Below are positions 1 through 7,162 of a stretch of 15,090 nucleotides of DNA, piece by piece (the stretch's first letter is position 1; each line of letters starts with the position of its first letter). The notes below the pieces were generated by a model, which was not told the origin of the DNA, did no database searches, and was given only the letters and a program-made list of their open reading frames with translations. The stretch is taken from the NCBI GenBank assembly GCA_946545765.1, contig CAMNNS010000027.1, forward strand, positions 1 through 15,090, read 5' to 3'. Position numbers and translations under genes: made by a program. The DNA is from an uncultured Bacteroidales bacterium. Its GTDB lineage: Bacteria > Bacteroidota > Bacteroidia > Bacteroidales > UBA932.

Positions 1-31
1 TTTCTTCTGTCAAATTTTCATGTTTTCTCAT
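1..31 (-). CDS. Possible 5' end of a gene running off the left edge
   Basis: Reading the minus strand from an ATG at 31-29 gives MRKHENLTEE with no stop before the window ends. Only ten residues are visible, so no family can be assigned. The reason to list it is position: the start codon lies 7 nt downstream of the perfect palindrome at 39-68, an arrangement expected for an operator next to a regulated gene or for the end of an insertion sequence whose transposase starts just inside the terminus. It could equally be a chance open frame. Confidence 0.25.
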   Translation of the reverse strand, partial: MRKHENLTEE

Positions 32-38
32 TTTATGC

Positions 39-68
39 TGTCCCAAAAAAGGTACCTTTTTTGGGACA
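39..68. repeat. Perfect 30-bp palindrome
   Basis: TGTCCCAAAAAAGGT is followed directly by its exact reverse complement, with the centre between 53 and 54 and no mismatch. As RNA it would fold into a 13-bp stem with a GTAC loop. On the plus strand it is followed by CTTATTTTTTTA, so it could terminate a transcript entering from the left. It could also be an operator for the minus-strand start at 31, or the terminus of a mobile element. The sequence here does not decide between these. Confidence 0.85.
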
Positions 69-242
69 CTTATTTTTTTATATATCTCTATAAATGAAAT
101 GGTTACAAAAACAATTTATGAGAAAAAATATCTAATATTTACAATATCGCAAATTATAATGTAAGGATGCACAAAAATAATTCTTCAACAGATTTATTGA
201 TAAATTTGTATGAATCAAGACTTTAAGTAATTTACACCAATA

Positions 243-265
243 TTTTTTAAGTTGTACTTAAAAAA
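243..265. repeat. 23-bp hyphenated palindrome (A/T hairpin)
   Basis: TTTTTTAAGT at 243-252 pairs with ACTTAAAAAA at 256-265 around a TGT loop, a 10-bp perfect stem. The T tract comes before the A tract on both strands, which is the reverse of an intrinsic terminator, so a structural or protein-binding role fits better. Chance is possible in DNA this AT-rich. Confidence 0.5.
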
Positions 266-292
266 ATAAAGCTATTTAAAAATAATAGATAA

Positions 293-317
293 CTTTGAGC
301 TATCAAAGAGCTTTTTT
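293..317 (+). terminator. Possible intrinsic terminator
   Basis: CTTTGA (293-298) and TCAAAG (303-308) form a 6-bp stem with a GCTA loop, followed after AGC by six T residues (312-317). No plus-strand protein gene lies just upstream, so if real it would end a short non-coding transcript or one entering from the left. The stem is short and A/T-rich. Confidence 0.35.
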
Positions 318-371
318 GATTTTAGACTGAAAATGATAATAACTCACTAAAGATACATATTATATAAAATT

Positions 372-379
372 TATTTTTG
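372..379 (+). promoter_or_regulatory. Bacteroidota -7 element upstream of the nitroreductase gene
   Basis: TATTTTTG matches the Bacteroidota primary-sigma -7 consensus TAnnTTTG exactly. Transcription would begin near 386, leaving a leader of about 25 nt before the ATG at 411. I see no clear -33 TTTG at the usual spacing. Confidence 0.5.
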
Positions 380-410
380 TAGCAATAATAATATCTAATA
401 TTCATGCTAT

Positions 411-1049
411 ATGGCAGACAATTATTTAGAAAAGAAATTCGAAGATTTAAAAAACAGAGGCAAAATTTATCAAAGAAGAGTAAGAAATAGTATAGATTCC
501 CTATTTAAAAAAAATAGAAGCTACAGAGGGTATGATTCCAAATATAAGGTTAGTTTAAATGAACTAATAAAAATCATAGAGATAAATAAGCTTACCCCTT
601 CTGCAAGAAATCAGCAAGTATTAAGATTTAAACCAATCATTGAAAATCAAGCTATTGAATTTACTAAAAAGATAAAGTTAGGTGCTGCATTACCAGAGTT
701 AAATCTTCCGTTTAAGGGTAGCGAACCTAATGGATATATTATAATATACTCCACTGTACCAGAGAATAAATGGGTAGATATAGATTTAGGCATTAGCGCA
801 CAAAGTATGCTATTAAAAGCTGTAGATATGGGGCTGAATGGAATCTGCATAGGGGCATTTGACAAAGAGTTTGCTTTGTCACTTATAGAAGATAAGAGAG
901 AAAATCTTGAGCCATTACTTGTTATAGCAATTGGAAAAGGTAACGAAACCATAAAATTAATACCAATCAATGAGGGAGATTCCCATAATTATTATAGAGA
1001 GGACGGAGTGCATTATGTCCCTAAAGTACAAGAACTTATAATTAAATAA
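411..1049 (+). CDS. Nitroreductase-family protein (FMN-dependent)
   Basis: This 212-residue protein belongs to the nitroreductase-like superfamily, cytoplasmic FMN enzymes that reduce nitro compounds, quinones or flavins with NAD(P)H; the substrate here is unknown. Recognisable features are the N-terminal helix MADNYLEKKFEDL common in Bacteroidales members, the FMN-contacting segment with SARNQQ near residues 64-69 (Arg-Asn-Gln-Gln), the LGISAQSMLLKAVDMGLNG helix in the middle, and a C-terminal LLVIAIGKG strand. The length is normal for the family. The ATG at 411 is favoured because it begins this conserved N-terminus and follows a -7 element. The sulfatase gene starts 57 nt downstream on the same strand. 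Family assignment is firm; exact function is not. A role in redox detoxification in an anaerobe is inference. Confidence 0.85.
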   Translation: MADNYLEKKFEDLKNRGKIYQRRVRNSIDSLFKKNRSYRGYDSKYKVSLNELIKIIEINKLTPSARNQQVLRFKPIIENQAIEFTKKIKLGAALPELNLPFKGSEPNGYIIIYSTVPENKWVDIDLGISAQSMLLKAVDMGLNGICIGAFDKEFALSLIEDKRENLEPLLVIAIGKGNETIKLIPINEGDSHNYYREDGVHYVPKVQELIIK

Positions 1050-1057
1050 ACAATTTA

Positions 1058-1106
1058 ACTCTAAAAAATACCACTTAAATTGAATATTATAAATATCGTT
1101 TAGAGT
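1058..1106. repeat. Inverted repeat abutting the sulfatase start codon
   Basis: ACTCTAAA at 1058-1065 is exactly complementary to TTTAGAGT at 1099-1106, which touches the ATG at 1107. The spacer is 33 nt. In an mRNA read through from the nitroreductase gene, the pairing would put the translation start region in a stem. No -7 promoter element is visible in this 57-nt gap. The pairing may be chance. Confidence 0.3.
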
Positions 1107-2930
1107 ATGAAAAGAAATAGGTTTATAATCAAATATTATATAAGTTTAGTTATCATTTTCCTTCTCCAGAAACCCCTATTCATTTTATTTACGAAAAATG
1201 ATAAAATTAGTTTATTTGATTATATTAGTGTAACTTTTCATGGTCTTCCATTAGATTTATCTACAGCGGGTTATCTTTGTATAATCCCTATTATTATTAT
1301 ATTCATAAGTTATATTTTTAGAACCAATTTTTCTCCAAATAAAATTCTAAAACCATATAATATTTTTATCGCGATAATATTATCAATAATATTTATTACA
1401 GATATATCTCTCTACCCTTTTTGGAATTATAAATTAGATTCCACCATCTTTAACTATTTAGATTCTCCACAAGAAGCAATTGCGAGTGTATCTGCTTTTT
1501 ATATCATTATAAGAGTATTATTTATAGCAATTATTTCTTATTTAATATACAAAAGACTTAATAAAATTACCCCTAACGAATTTAAAAATAAGAAGATACT
1601 TATATCATTCTTTTCTACTATCGCTATATGTGGATTACTATTTTTATCAATTAGAGGTGGAATAAAAGAATCCACAATGAATACAGGTAAAGTCTATTAT
1701 TCAACCAATCAATACTTTAATCATAGTGCTGTTAATCCCGCATTTAGTCTATTTTCATCTATAGGTAAAAATGGGGAATCTAATCTGTATAATTTCTATA
1801 ATCCCGATGAAGCAGAAAAACTTATTGGAGAGCATTTTAACGGAGCAAACTCAAATTATCAAGATAATACCCTATCGTTATTAAATAAAAATAATCCTAA
1901 TATCTTAATTATAATTATGGAGAGTTTTGGGAGTACATACACATCTTCAAACGCAACTCCAAATTTTTGGAAGATAGCTAAGGATGGAGTATTATTTGAC
2001 AAAATGTATTGCAATAGTTATAGAACAGATAGAGGTGTTGTTAGTACACTAAACGGAACACCCTCTTTTCCAAAATTTTCTATAATGAAAAACCCAAGGG
2101 TTGTTGAGAGTTTACCATCTATAGCATCAAAATTAAAATCAAATAGTTACAATACTTACTTCTTGTATGGTGGCGATATAAATTTTACCAACACAAAGGG
2201 CTACCTTATTACCACAGGATACGACAATATTATATCCGATATAGACTTTAATAGTAATCAAAGGAGAGAGAACAAATGGGGTGTAAACGACGAGAAAACC
2301 TTTAATTATTTACTCACTAATATTGAGAATAATAATTACAAAGAGCCATGGTTTCAAAGTTTCTTAACCCTTAGTAGCCACGAACCATTTAAAGTGCCAT
2401 TTAATGGTTTTGAAAATGATGTTTATAATGCTGGTGCCTACACCGATTACCACTTAGGAAAATTTATAGATAGTCTAAAAAGAAAAAAAGAAATATGGGA
2501 TAACCTTCTTGTTATTATACTCCCCGACCATAATTTATTATACAATACTACATATACAGAACCAAACTATTTTAGATGTGAAATGATTTGGACAGGTGGT
2601 GTCGTAAATGAATCAATTAGAGGGTATAAATTTGATAATGTAATGAACCAATCAGATTTAGCCGCAACACTCCTTTCTCAACTTAATTTAGTAACTTCTG
2701 ATTTTAAATATAGTAGAAATGTATTCTCAAAAGAGTATATCCCATCTGCTTTTTGTTGTTATAACAATGGATTTCTAATTGTAGATTCTTTATCCTCTGT
2801 TATTTACGATTTAGAAGGTGAGATAGTAGCCAACAAAACTCCTCAAACACTCTCAAATGAGGATACAGAGAAAAAAATAGAAAAAGGGAAAGCACTATTA
2901 CAATTCTTATACAATAGAATTACACAATAA
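1107..2930 (+). CDS. Membrane-anchored sulfatase / LTA synthase-family protein
   Basis: The 607-residue protein has about five N-terminal transmembrane helices (roughly 7-28, 53-71, 85-105, 130-148, 163-181), a linker, and an alkaline-phosphatase-superfamily domain from about residue 263, which should sit outside the cytoplasmic membrane. Visible catalytic elements are Glu272 in IIMESFGS (metal ligand), Thr307 in SYRTDRG (expected nucleophile, as in LtaS) and Asp474-His475 in LPDHN (metal ligands). The HGLPLDLSTAGY segment (45-56) is typical of this group. LtaS enzymes transfer glycerol phosphate from phosphatidylglycerol, but Bacteroidota lack classical lipoteichoic acid, so a phosphoglycerol or phosphoethanolamine transfer to an envelope glycan or lipid is likelier here (inference). 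A true sulfatase is unlikely because the Cys/Ser-x-Pro-x-Arg formylglycine motif is absent. Length and topology are complete. Confidence 0.88.
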   Translation: MKRNRFIIKYYISLVIIFLLQKPLFILFTKNDKISLFDYISVTFHGLPLDLSTAGYLCIIPIIIIFISYIFRTNFSPNKILKPYNIFIAIILSIIFITDISLYPFWNYKLDSTIFNYLDSPQEAIASVSAFYIIIRVLFIAIISYLIYKRLNKITPNEFKNKKILISFFSTIAICGLLFLSIRGGIKESTMNTGKVYYSTNQYFNHSAVNPAFSLFSSIGKNGESNLYNFYNPDEAEKLIGEHFNGANSNYQDNTLSLLNKNNPNILIIIMESFGSTYTSSNATPNFWKIAKDGVLFDKMYCNSYRTDRGVVSTLNGTPSFPKFSIMKNPRVVESLPSIASKLKSNSYNTYFLYGGDINFTNTKGYLITTGYDNIISDIDFNSNQRRENKWGVNDEKTFNYLLTNIENNNYKEPWFQSFLTLSSHEPFKVPFNGFENDVYNAGAYTDYHLGKFIDSLKRKKEIWDNLLVIILPDHNLLYNTTYTEPNYFRCEMIWTGGVVNESIRGYKFDNVMNQSDLAATLLSQLNLVTSDFKYSRNVFSKEYIPSAFCCYNNGFLIVDSLSSVIYDLEGEIVANKTPQTLSNEDTEKKIEKGKALLQFLYNRITQ

Positions 2931-2932
2931 TC

Positions 2933-2967
2933 ACGCAATTACAATAGTAAACGCAATTATAATGCGT
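2933..2967. promoter_or_regulatory. Repeat-rich operator-like region upstream of the WYL gene
   Basis: ACGCAATTA occurs twice in direct orientation (2933-2941 and 2951-2959, period 18 bp). The second copy also forms an inverted repeat, ACGCA (2951-2955) with TGCGT (2963-2967), around a 7-nt spacer. The sites sit 40-75 bp upstream of the predicted -7 element of the WYL regulator gene, a position suited to autoregulation. Binding by that regulator is inference. Confidence 0.4.
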
Positions 2968-3006
2968 AAATTTTCTGTAAAATGGTATAAATTAGAGACA
3001 TTTTTA

Positions 3007-3014
3007 TATTTTTG
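3007..3014 (+). promoter_or_regulatory. Bacteroidota -7 element of the WYL-HAD operon
   Basis: TATTTTTG is an exact TAnnTTTG match and the same octamer as in front of the nitroreductase gene. The ATG at 3032 follows 17 nt later, so the leader would be only about 10 nt. A clear -33 TTTG is not visible; ATGG near 2982-2985 is the closest at the right distance. Confidence 0.5.
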
Positions 3015-3031
3015 TAAAAAAATAAGTTAAA

Positions 3032-4132
3032 ATGTCTGTAACATCAAATGCATTACTTCGGCATATCACAATAGATGCTTGTTTAAGAGATACAACAAAA
3101 AAATATTCTCTAAACGATCTAATTGCTGCTTGTACTAAGGCTGTAAAAGAAAATAGCAAAACAAAACTAAAGGAGAATTTTTCTATCTCGACAAGGACTG
3201 TACAGTTAGATCTACAGTTTATGAGAGATAAGAAAAAGGGTTATAACGCCCCTATTGTTGTCTATGAACAAAAGTATTACAGATATAAAGACCCCAACTA
3301 TTCAATAGGTAATGCTAATGTAAAACAGAAAAATTTAGCCCCTTTATCAGAGATTGCAGAAACTTTACGCAGATATGCTCAAATATCGGGTATGGAGTCT
3401 CTTAGTGAGGCAATTACTATTATTCAAGATGTTATAGAGAGAAAGATAGAAGGTGGTATAAACAATATCTCACCTTTAGAACTTCCAAAAGTATCACAAG
3501 GGAGGTATTTTGATGTTATTAAAGATGCTGTAGTACATCATAAAGTTTTAAGTCTTAGCTACTCACCCGAGGGGAATCTTAATTGTATAAATGTAATCTT
3601 CTATCCCCTGTTTATGAAATCTTATTGTAATAGATGGTATGTATTAGGATATGAAGAAGGGAGAGAGGGAATACATACAATCCCTACCGATTCTGTCATT
3701 AGTTACTCTTATGCAATATTGCCATTCCCACCAAATTACAAATTTAATCCCGATGAATATTTTGCCGATATAATTGGTGTAACTAAACCTACTATAAAAA
3801 AAGAGGATATAGTTATACAAACAAAAGGTCATGTTGCTCAAAATCTTATAAGCAACCCTCTACATCCAAGCCAGAAATTGCTAAACAAAAATGAGAATGG
3901 AGAGCATCAGTTTAAATTCTCCTTAATCCCTAACGTAGAGTTATATAGATGGGTATATGAAAATATGCCAAATGCAACAATTATATCTCCAAAAAATTGT
4001 GCAATGTTAGCAACAGATTATATCAAAGATATTATAAAGGATTTACCAAAATTTATAGTTGAGAAACCCAAAAAAGAGGGGAAGAAAAAAACAATCACTT
4101 TACAAGAACCAGATTTATTTTCAAATCTTTAA
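3032..4132 (+). CDS. WYL domain-containing transcriptional regulator
   Basis: This 366-residue protein has an N-terminal DNA-binding region of winged-helix type (about residues 8-90), containing the recognition-like segment FSISTRTVQLDLQFMRD, and a WYL domain from about 160 to 245. The WYL core is visible as HKVLSLSYSPEG followed by the diagnostic RWYVLGYEEGREGIHTIPTDSV. A C-terminal region (WCX-like, about 260-345) precedes a Lys-rich tail. WYL domains bind ligands such as nucleic acid fragments or nucleotides and control transcription in DNA damage, defence or metabolism; the ligand and targets here are not known. The HAD hydrolase starts 12 nt downstream, so the two are almost certainly co-transcribed. 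Direct and inverted repeats upstream (2933-2967) suggest autoregulation. There is no nearby defence gene set, so a defence role is not supported. Confidence 0.9.
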   Translation: MSVTSNALLRHITIDACLRDTTKKYSLNDLIAACTKAVKENSKTKLKENFSISTRTVQLDLQFMRDKKKGYNAPIVVYEQKYYRYKDPNYSIGNANVKQKNLAPLSEIAETLRRYAQISGMESLSEAITIIQDVIERKIEGGINNISPLELPKVSQGRYFDVIKDAVVHHKVLSLSYSPEGNLNCINVIFYPLFMKSYCNRWYVLGYEEGREGIHTIPTDSVISYSYAILPFPPNYKFNPDEYFADIIGVTKPTIKKEDIVIQTKGHVAQNLISNPLHPSQKLLNKNENGEHQFKFSLIPNVELYRWVYENMPNATIISPKNCAMLATDYIKDIIKDLPKFIVEKPKKEGKKKTITLQEPDLFSNL

Positions 4133-4144
4133 ATTGATTTAATT

Positions 4145-4993
4145 ATGTCAAATAGTATAAAGAGAGAAGAAAAGCCAATAGTGGCACTCATTTATGATTT
4201 TGATGGGACACTTGCACCGGGCAATATGCAAGAGTACTCATTCATTAAAGCTGTAGGGAGAGAAAAGGAGGATTTTTGGGGGCAAACACATATAATGGCA
4301 CAAACACAAGATGCAGATGGAATTCTTATCTATATGCTCTTTATGTTGCAAGAGGCAAAGAAGAAAAATATATCACTTTCAAAAGATAGTTTTAGAAAAT
4401 TTGGAAAAGATGTAAAATTCTTTAAAGGGGTTGAGAGTTGGTTTAAAAGGATAAATAAGATTGGAGAAAAAGAGGGAGTTATTGTAGAGCATTATATAAA
4501 CTCATCGGGATTATTAGAGATATTAGAAGGGACAAAAATCGCTAAAGAATTCAAAGCAATATTTGCAAGTTCGTATTATTATAATGAGAAAGGTGATGCT
4601 ATATGGCCTGCCGCTGCAGTAAATTATACAAATAAAACTCAGTTTTTATTCAAAATAAATAAAGGAATATTAAATATTCACGATAGCGAGAAAACAAATG
4701 AATCTATTCCCGAAGAGGATAAAAGGGTGGCATTCTCTAATATGATATATTTTGGTGATGGTGAAACAGATGTACCATGTATGAAATTGATAAAACAATT
4801 AGGTGGTATATCTATAGGGGTATATGACCCTCAAAAAGAGAAGAAGAAAACAATTGCCCAAAGACTTATTGAACAAAAAAGGGTAAATTATATTTGCCCA
4901 GCAGATTATAGCAAAGGGGGTAAAGCAGAAGATTTGGTAGCTAAAATTATTCGCAAGATAAAAGCAGATGACACATTAGCCAAATTTGTATAA
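4145..4993 (+). CDS. HAD-superfamily hydrolase
   Basis: The 282-residue protein has HAD motif I as IYDFDGTL with nucleophile Asp18 and acid/base Asp20, a Ser-containing motif II in INSSGLLE, and motif IV as YFGDGETD with Asp205 and Asp209 for Mg2+. These residues predict a cytoplasmic phosphohydrolase acting through an aspartyl-phosphate intermediate. The substrate cannot be read from the sequence. The stretch between about residues 25 and 115 is the expected helical cap that sets specificity. It lies 12 nt behind the WYL regulator gene and probably shares its mRNA, so its substrate or product may be tied to the signal sensed by the regulator (inference). The next gene faces it, with only 26 nt between the two stop codons. 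Confidence 0.87.
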   Translation: MSNSIKREEKPIVALIYDFDGTLAPGNMQEYSFIKAVGREKEDFWGQTHIMAQTQDADGILIYMLFMLQEAKKKNISLSKDSFRKFGKDVKFFKGVESWFKRINKIGEKEGVIVEHYINSSGLLEILEGTKIAKEFKAIFASSYYYNEKGDAIWPAAAVNYTNKTQFLFKINKGILNIHDSEKTNESIPEEDKRVAFSNMIYFGDGETDVPCMKLIKQLGGISIGVYDPQKEKKKTIAQRLIEQKRVNYICPADYSKGGKAEDLVAKIIRKIKADDTLAKFV

Positions 4994-5014
4994 CATAATT
5001 TCTTATCAAAGAAT

Positions 5015-5038
5015 AGAGATTATAAAAATTTAATCTTT
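5015..5038. terminator. Weak bidirectional terminator between convergent genes
   Basis: AGAGATTA (5015-5022) pairs with TAATCTTT (5031-5038), with one G-T wobble and an 8-nt loop. It is followed on the plus strand by ATATATTTTTC. It lies at the junction of the HAD gene (plus) and the cytidylate kinase-like gene (minus) and overlaps the last codons of the latter. The stem is A/T-rich, so it would be inefficient. Confidence 0.3.
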
Positions 5039-5676
5039 ATATATTTTTCTATAATATCTGCACACTCGTCTAAGGAGAAGAAAGATGAGTTTAGGGTTAA
5101 ATGGTAAGATTCGGCACACCCCCAAGACTTAAAAGAAAAATCTGAATAATATGAAGCCCGTTGCTTATCACCTTTAAGTAAAACTTCGGCAATCTTTTCG
5201 TCAGACATATTTTCTAAGTCTTTGATTTTTCGACTGTTTTTAATTCTTGCTACCCTATCTTTAATATCGGCACAAACAAAAACATTTATACAATTTTTAT
5301 AATCTCTTAATATATAATCTGCACATCTGCCAACAAATATTGTAGAACCTCTGTTAGCTATATCTCTAATAACGTCGCTTTGAATCTTAAATAACCGGCC
5401 AGAACTCATAATATTTGCACCAAATCCGGTTTGTATCGCTTCAACAAATGAGGAGAGACTAAAACTATTATTTAAACCCAAATTGTTTTTCTCATCCTCT
5501 TTCTCAAAAAATGATGGATCAAAACCACTCTCTTTTGCAGCTATGTTTATTAACTCTTTGTCAAATACTTTAATATTAGTTCTATTTCCTAATAAATGAG
5601 CTAATTCCAATCCTCCTGCTCCAACTTGCCTGCCAATATTTATATGTATAAAGTTATTACTCATAATATTATCCAT
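5020..5676 (-). CDS. Cytidylate kinase-like family protein
   Basis: The 218-residue protein matches the cytidylate kinase-like family (a P-loop NTPase group related to Cmk). Its nucleotide-binding loop reads GRQVGAGG at residues 15-22, followed by FDKELINIAAKESG (38-51), a GRCADYIL segment in the middle, and a VADIKDRVARI-like helix after a FVCAD strand. The loop has Gly-Gly where classical kinases have Gly-Lys-Ser/Thr, which is usual for this group and means CMP kinase activity should not be assumed. The gene starts within the last codons of the MATE gene (8-nt overlap), so the two are translationally coupled. The ATG at 5676 gives that overlap; a second ATG at 5664 (MSNNFIHINIGRQ) would also fit and remove it. 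The cellular role is unknown. Confidence 0.82.
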   Translation of the reverse strand: MDNIMSNNFIHINIGRQVGAGGLELAHLLGNRTNIKVFDKELINIAAKESGFDPSFFEKEDEKNNLGLNNSFSLSSFVEAIQTGFGANIMSSGRLFKIQSDVIRDIANRGSTIFVGRCADYILRDYKNCINVFVCADIKDRVARIKNSRKIKDLENMSDEKIAEVLLKGDKQRASYYSDFSFKSWGCAESYHLTLNSSFFSLDECADIIEKYIKIKFL

Positions 5677-7051
5677 TATTTTGATTCATTTTTAAAAAAC
5701 GCTTTTTCTCTCTATAAAGAACAACTGCTGTTATAACACTTGCTATTAAATCTGAGGCGGGTAAACTCCACCATACCCCATCAATCCCACTCTTCTCTCC
5801 CCATAAGAATTGAAACAAATTTGGCAATAGATATAATAACGGTAATAAACATAAAACCTGCCTACTTAAACTCAAAACAATAGCTTTCTTTGCCATCCCT
5901 ATACTTTGAAAAAAATTAGATGTAACCATTTGGAAACCAATTACAGGAAAGAATATAAAATTTATTCTTACCCCTTTTATAGCATGTTGCAAAAGTTCTT
6001 TATCTGTAGTAAAAATACTTGATATAGTAGCGGGAAACAACTCACAAAGTATAAATCCAAATATAGATACAATTGTGGCATATAAAATTGTTATCCTTAG
6101 CACTTGGATAACCCTATCAAGATTTTTTGCCCCAAAATTATACCCTGCAATCGGTTGCATACCTTGGTTTAAACCTAAAACTATCATGGCAATTAAAAAG
6201 GTGAGTTTCTGAACAATACCAAACGCACCAATAGCCATATCACCACCATACTTTTGCAATTGTTGATTTAGCACGATAACAATCACACAACTTGCAGCAT
6301 TCATTAAAAAAGGAGACATTCCAATCGAGAAGGTTTGAGTGATAATCTTTTTATTAAGCTTATAAATACCACTCTTAAAATGAATAATTTTGTTTTTATC
6401 TGACATTAGATGAAAAACATAAATCATTGCAAGTAATTGAGATATAACAGTTGCTATTGCTGCCCCTTGAATGCCCCATTTAAAAACAAAAATGAAAATA
6501 GGATCCAAAATAGCATTTATAACAACAGTAAAAATAGTTGCACCCATTGCTTTTTTAGGTAACCCAATAACTCTAAGAATACTGTTTGTGCCAAAATACA
6601 AGTGAGTTATAAGGTTGCCTGCTAAAATTATAACCAAATAATCTCTTGCATAAGGGATAGTATTTTCGCTTCCGCCAAAAAAAGTTAGAATTGGATCTAA
6701 GAATAAAAGTGCAAATACTGCATACAATAATCCCGATATAGTATTTAAGACAATAGAGTTGCCAAATACTTTTTGTGCAATTTCATAATTCTTCTGCCCT
6801 AAAAGAACTGATATTAAAGTAGATGCACCAACTCCGACTAATGTTCCAACTGCAGCACTTAATGTCATTAGTGGAAAGGTTAAAGCTAAACCGGCAATTG
6901 CATAATGCCCTACACCTTGACCTATAAAAATACTATCACAAGTATTGTATAAGGCAGATGCAGTCATAGCAACAATAGCAGGAACGGCATATTGTCTTAA
7001 CAATTTGGGGATTTTTTCTGTGCCAAGTTCTGTAGGGAGAATTGTACTCAT
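5669..7051 (-). CDS. MATE family efflux transporter
   Basis: The 460-residue integral membrane protein has the two six-helix halves of a MATE (multidrug and toxic compound extrusion) transporter of the NorM/DinF type. Diagnostic N-terminal segments are YNTCDSIFIGQG (about 41-52) and VGASTLISVLLGQKN (about 74-88), with the matching second-half segment GLNQGMQPIAGYNFGAKN (about 293-310). Such proteins exchange cations for drugs, dyes or metabolites across the cytoplasmic membrane; the substrate is not predictable. The sequence is full length, starting at MSTILPTELGTEKIPKLLRQYAVP, normal for the family. The cytidylate kinase-like gene overlaps its 3' end by 8 nt. The promoter is not obvious: only about 40 bp separate its start from the divergent tRNA, and no exact minus-strand TAnnTTTG is found there. 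Confidence 0.93.
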   Translation of the reverse strand: MSTILPTELGTEKIPKLLRQYAVPAIVAMTASALYNTCDSIFIGQGVGHYAIAGLALTFPLMTLSAAVGTLVGVGASTLISVLLGQKNYEIAQKVFGNSIVLNTISGLLYAVFALLFLDPILTFFGGSENTIPYARDYLVIILAGNLITHLYFGTNSILRVIGLPKKAMGATIFTVVINAILDPIFIFVFKWGIQGAAIATVISQLLAMIYVFHLMSDKNKIIHFKSGIYKLNKKIITQTFSIGMSPFLMNAASCVIVIVLNQQLQKYGGDMAIGAFGIVQKLTFLIAMIVLGLNQGMQPIAGYNFGAKNLDRVIQVLRITILYATIVSIFGFILCELFPATISSIFTTDKELLQHAIKGVRINFIFFPVIGFQMVTSNFFQSIGMAKKAIVLSLSRQVLCLLPLLYLLPNLFQFLWGEKSGIDGVWWSLPASDLIASVITAVVLYREKKRFLKMNQNNG

Positions 7052-7059
7052 ATTTTATT

Positions 7060-7067
7060 TAAATTTG
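7060..7067 (+). promoter_or_regulatory. Bacteroidota -7 element of tRNA-Thr
   Basis: TAAATTTG is an exact TAnnTTTG match ending 22 nt before the first tRNA base. This would place the transcription start near 7074 with a leader of about 15 nt to be removed by RNase P. The element lies just upstream of the MATE start codon on the other strand, so the two transcription units diverge from a shared region. Confidence 0.55.
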
Positions 7068-7089
7068 CCAAAATTTAAGCATAAACTTA

Positions 7090-7162
<73 letters not shown>

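Larger units (their letters stand above)
69..410. other. AT-rich intergenic region
   Basis: No convincing gene is present. A 19-codon frame at 167-226 (plus, starting MHKNNSSTDLL) has no recognisable family. A hyphenated palindrome lies at 243-265, an intrinsic-terminator-like hairpin at 293-317, and a TAnnTTTG element (TAAATTTG) at 201-208, so a transcript of about 100 nt between roughly 215 and 317 is possible. The promoter of the nitroreductase gene is at the right end (372-379). Confidence 0.5.

Noticed and set aside
3..164. Plus-strand open frame through the palindrome
   Set aside because: Its translation is Phe/Ile/Lys-rich without any domain features and it crosses the perfect palindrome, so it looks like random AT-rich sequence.
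167..226. 19-residue plus-strand frame (MHKNNSSTDLL...)
   Set aside because: It is short, in AT-rich non-coding DNA, has no family match I can recognise, and contains a promoter-like element inside it.
3032..4993. WYL regulator as part of an anti-phage defence island
   Set aside because: The neighbours are housekeeping or metabolic genes; there are no nucleases, restriction enzymes, CRISPR repeats, integrases or phage genes in the window.
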